The position numbers were made by a program, and so were the translations under genes. DNA of 64,000 nucleotides, from assembly GCA_029876055.1 (NCBI GenBank), contig CM056874.1:4836001-4900000 (forward strand), read 5' to 3'. This document shows, one piece after another, positions 61,648-64,000 of the stretch. Within the stretch, counting starts at the first letter, position 1, and each line of letters starts with the position of its first letter. The notes below the pieces were generated by a model. The model searched no databases, was not told the DNA's origin, and was given only the letters and a program-made list of their open reading frames with translations. This stretch comes from Madurella fahalii. Lineage: Eukaryota > Ascomycota > Sordariomycetes > Sordariales.

Positions 61648-64000
61648 CTAGACTCTTTCATCACCAGTTATACTCTCATCCTCGCCAAGGTCGAACCCCA
61701 TCTCTCGGGCCGACTGGGCCGTTTCCCTGGCTAACCTCGCTGCTCTCCACGCGCTGAATATCTCCCTGTCCTCTGGTCGCTCTACAAAGCGCTTGTCAAG
61801 CCCCTTCTTGGCCAACCGTCTCCTATGCTGTCTCAGTTGCTCCCAGCTATAACGAGAGGTATCCACCGTCGTGATGTCGACCCCCGCGGCGGCGTCCCAC
61901 AGGTCGGCCAGCCAATCCACCACCTCGGGCGCGTGGTGACGCACGAGTTCCCTGCCGCGTCCGCCGGTCGTCCACTGGTCCAGTTTCACCGGGATCGCGT
62001 AGCCCCAGACAGGATCGTCCAGGGTCCAGTCGCAGGGCGTGCCCGGGTAACAGTACTGCGGCTTGCAGTACAAGAAGCACATCCACGATTCGGCGACGTA
62101 CCATAGCGAGACGAGGAACAGGACAAGACCCAGGAAGGTGAAGCGGAATCCTGGCTGCCGTGACCAGAGGTGAGGGAGGGGCAGGTGGACGAAAGTCGAT
62201 GTGGGGTACACCGCGGGTTGGCTGCCATGGCAAATGGGACACGACTGGGACTCGGCCGTGGTGTTGTTTCCGTGGGCTGCATGTGGGTGATCCTTGGTTT
62301 CGGCATGGGACACCTTGTCCTCAAGCCGCGTGATGCCTTGTTTTGCCGTCCGAATACCCAGGAGGCCGGTCTGGAGCGACCGGATCATCCGGTCATACGA
62401 ATCGAGTTCTCGCTTCATATCGAGCCTGTCGCTGCCGCTGTCGCTGTCGCTATTCTCGGGTTCCACCTTACCCCGGCTGGGGACAATGTGGTTTGTGCTG
62501 CTTTGTTGGCCGAGTAAGTCAGCAATGTCCTCTAGTGTCGAGTCATCAATCTGATTGACGCGATGGATTTCAAGTAGGTCATCTTTGACGGTTGGAGGTT
62601 TGACGGAGTTAGTCAGCGGAGCGCGATCTCGGGGTAACGACCTCGCGCGTCGCCGAATCGAGAGTGATGATGAGCGGCTTAGCGACCTCTCCCTTCTAGT
62701 TGATTGCGCGTGTCTCGGCTGACGTGCTGCAATACTGTCCCTTCTGCCTCGGAGCGAGGTTTTCGAATCCATGCTGGTGCTTTCTCCCGCCGGCCGTCCC
62801 AAACCGGTCGTCTGCGGTTTAGCGTCGCCGTTTTCAACTACCGGGACGGTGGCGTCATCTTTGAGTTTCTCGATCTTGACCGTGGCTGGCGTCTCGACAT
62901 AGGCGCCGGTAACCCTGGGGGTGGGCTGTGTTAACGGGTCCGGCTTGGTGGTCTTAGGTGTCTTATCAGGAACGTCACCCTCAGGCTCCGGAGATGGAGC
63001 TCGCAACGAACCCCTTTCCGATTGGTTCTCCATCGGCGCAAAGAGCTTCATTTCTCCCTCTATACGTTCCGTCGGGTCGGAATCTGAATTCACAAAGCTC
63101 ATGCGCTTAGCAAGCCCGGATTCGATGGATGAGTTTCTCGGGAGCCCGGCAAATCCTACTGTCGGTCTGGTGTCGCTCTTAGCGCCGCCGCTCAACCTTT
63201 TCTGTGTGGTATCCTCCGCCATGCCGCGATCACGGGTCTCGAGCGCTTCGCTACCCGCCGTCACTCGTGGTTCGGGAATTGGACTGGAGCTCGCGGCGAC
63301 GGCTAGTCGGCGCAAAAGGTCGCGCGGCTCATCCCTCGCCTGCGAGGCGCTACGACTAGTTCTGGGCTTTTCGCTTGTGTCTCGGTTCTCGCCGACGCCC
63401 ATTGCCTTGGTTTGCGCCGGATCTTCAGCAGAAGAAGGCTGAGCATTTGTATTCTGGCTAGCCGAGGCTGCCTGGCCTTGCGCGAGAGACAACAACCCTC
63501 CACTCTCTGTCTCCTGCAGCCTGCCGCCGAGCGGAGACGAGGCCCGTAATGGCTCGCCACCTGATTTCCGCGCCATATCTGGCGAGGGTGGACGTGATGT
63601 CCGTGCGGCATCGTTGTCACGGCGTTCATCTAGCTGGGAAGGGGCTAGGGCTTTCCCAGAAAGGTTCCCCAACTCACGCGACCTAAGCTCATCCATCCTG
63701 CGCCTCGACCGGCTAACTGAGCGACTGCGCGGTGGCAGATCATCGCCTGTTGTCATGACTTGCTGGGCGTCATTGCGATCCTCCACCGGGTCCTCGGGTT
63801 CGTCGCGGAATTTCAGCGCAGTTTCAATTTCCAGGGCGCGGATTTCATCGATCCGGGTGTTCCGATGCCGGAGTCGAGGACTCTCGGGGAGCGGCTCGCG
63901 AACCTCGGCCTCCAAGGCCCGAATGTCTTCGATTTTGGAATTGCTGCGCCTCACGGGAGGGCTGCTGGAGATCTGTAGGTCACCGGCTGTGAAGTCTGCG
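61648..64000 (-). CDS. Partial membrane protein with N-terminal repeats, 5' end beyond window
   Basis: The frame is open from the stop at 61648 to the right edge; the first codons seen read ADFTAGDLQISSSPPVRRSN, so the start lies outside. At least 784 aa are visible. Repeat units near the edge share an IxxIRALE core: RRSNSKIEDIRALEAEV, RHRNTRIDEIRALEIETA and SRRRMDELRSRELGNLSG. A long disordered Ser/Arg-rich part follows, then a coiled region with SDRLDMKRELDSYDRMIRSL and a CPICHG motif. A membrane span FRFTFLGLVLFLVSLWYVAE leads into a Cys-rich loop (CFLYCKPQYCYPGTPCDW) and a conserved C-terminal part (WEQLRQHRRRLAKKGLDKRF). I recognise no named family. A single C-terminal span, nuclear-envelope or ER membrane location, is inference. 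Confidence 0.75.
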   Translation of the reverse strand, partial: ADFTAGDLQISSSPPVRRSNSKIEDIRALEAEVREPLPESPRLRHRNTRIDEIRALEIETALKFRDEPEDPVEDRNDAQQVMTTGDDLPPRSRSVSRSRRRMDELRSRELGNLSGKALAPSQLDERRDNDAARTSRPPSPDMARKSGGEPLRASSPLGGRLQETESGGLLSLAQGQAASASQNTNAQPSSAEDPAQTKAMGVGENRDTSEKPRTSRSASQARDEPRDLLRRLAVAASSSPIPEPRVTAGSEALETRDRGMAEDTTQKRLSGGAKSDTRPTVGFAGLPRNSSIESGLAKRMSFVNSDSDPTERIEGEMKLFAPMENQSERGSLRAPSPEPEGDVPDKTPKTTKPDPLTQPTPRVTGAYVETPATVKIEKLKDDATVPVVENGDAKPQTTGLGRPAGESTSMDSKTSLRGRRDSIAARQPRHAQSTRRERSLSRSSSLSIRRRARSLPRDRAPLTNSVKPPTVKDDLLEIHRVNQIDDSTLEDIADLLGQQSSTNHIVPSRGKVEPENSDSDSGSDRLDMKRELDSYDRMIRSLQTGLLGIRTAKQGITRLEDKVSHAETKDHPHAAHGNNTTAESQSCPICHGSQPAVYPTSTFVHLPLPHLWSRQPGFRFTFLGLVLFLVSLWYVAESWMCFLYCKPQYCYPGTPCDWTLDDPVWGYAIPVKLDQWTTGGRGRELVRHHAPEVVDWLADLWDAAAGVDITTVDTSRYSWEQLRQHRRRLAKKGLDKRFVERPEDREIFSAWRAARLARETAQSAREMGFDLGEDESITGDERV

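Noticed and set aside
1..64000. CRISPR array, intact transposon, tRNA cluster, mating-type locus, secondary-metabolite cluster
   Set aside because: No spaced direct repeats, transposase with terminal repeats, tRNA cloverleaf, flanking MAT genes, or PKS/NRPS genes found by reading both strands; a tool search could still reveal single tRNAs.

Overview
The window is nuclear DNA from a filamentous ascomycete, most likely a sordariomycete, possibly Sordariales. Genes are dense but separated by 0.2-4 kb. Most coding sequences are split by introns of about 47-200 nt with GT (once GC) donors, CTAAC/CTGAC-like branch sites and AG acceptors. Products match fungal families: a CFEM protein, an FMF-1-like HMG-box factor, an Hsp30-type chaperone, EMC5, ACL4, GIR2, PUF6, LSM6 and STT4. 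Organism rank is inferred from protein character only; no search was run. All exon coordinates come from manual reading of splice signals and frame continuity.

Layout. 0.8-8 kb: HMG-box regulator (+), EMC5 (+), meiotic MutS homologue MSH5 (+). 8.5-14.5 kb: CFEM/GPI protein (-), then three genes for ribosome assembly or translation: ACL4 (+), GIR2 (-), PUF6 (+). 15.4-20.7 kb: Cys-rich single-span membrane protein (+), RNA polymerase II subunit RPB4 (-), PP2A B55 subunit CDC55 (-). 21.8-32.8 kb: unrecognised 350-aa protein (+), secreted Cys-rich GPI-type protein (+), large TRP/FLC-type channel-like protein (-), MutL homologue of the MLH2/PMS1 type (-). 33.7-43.8 kb: lumazine synthase RIB4 (+), a 903-aa unrecognised disordered protein (-), a 4-kb apparent gene desert, then an eight-exon DxxxD (manganese-type) cation diffusion facilitator (+). 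44.1-51.7 kb: phosphatidylinositol 4-kinase STT4 (-) and, divergently, proteasome beta-6 subunit PRE7 (+). 54.2-64 kb: RRM+YTH RNA-binding protein (+), small heat-shock protein with a presequence-like N terminus (+), LSM6 with a GC-AG intron (-), a nucleotidyltransferase-like orphan (+), and a membrane protein whose 5' end runs off the right edge (-).

Working together: mostly housekeeping genes with no operon-like logic. Two loose themes exist. ACL4-GIR2-PUF6 are adjacent, with GIR2 and PUF6 sharing one promoter interval. Several genes fit sexual development or meiosis (FMF-1-like HMG box, MSH5, MLH2-type MutL, YTH protein), but they are scattered and clustering is not claimed. I found no CRISPR array, intact transposon, biosynthetic cluster or convincing new multi-gene system. 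The best leads are the two-ATG small heat-shock protein, the LSM6 GC-AG intron, the altered GFRG(A)AL motif in the MutL homologue, 3'-flank hairpins, and repeat units in the truncated right-edge gene.
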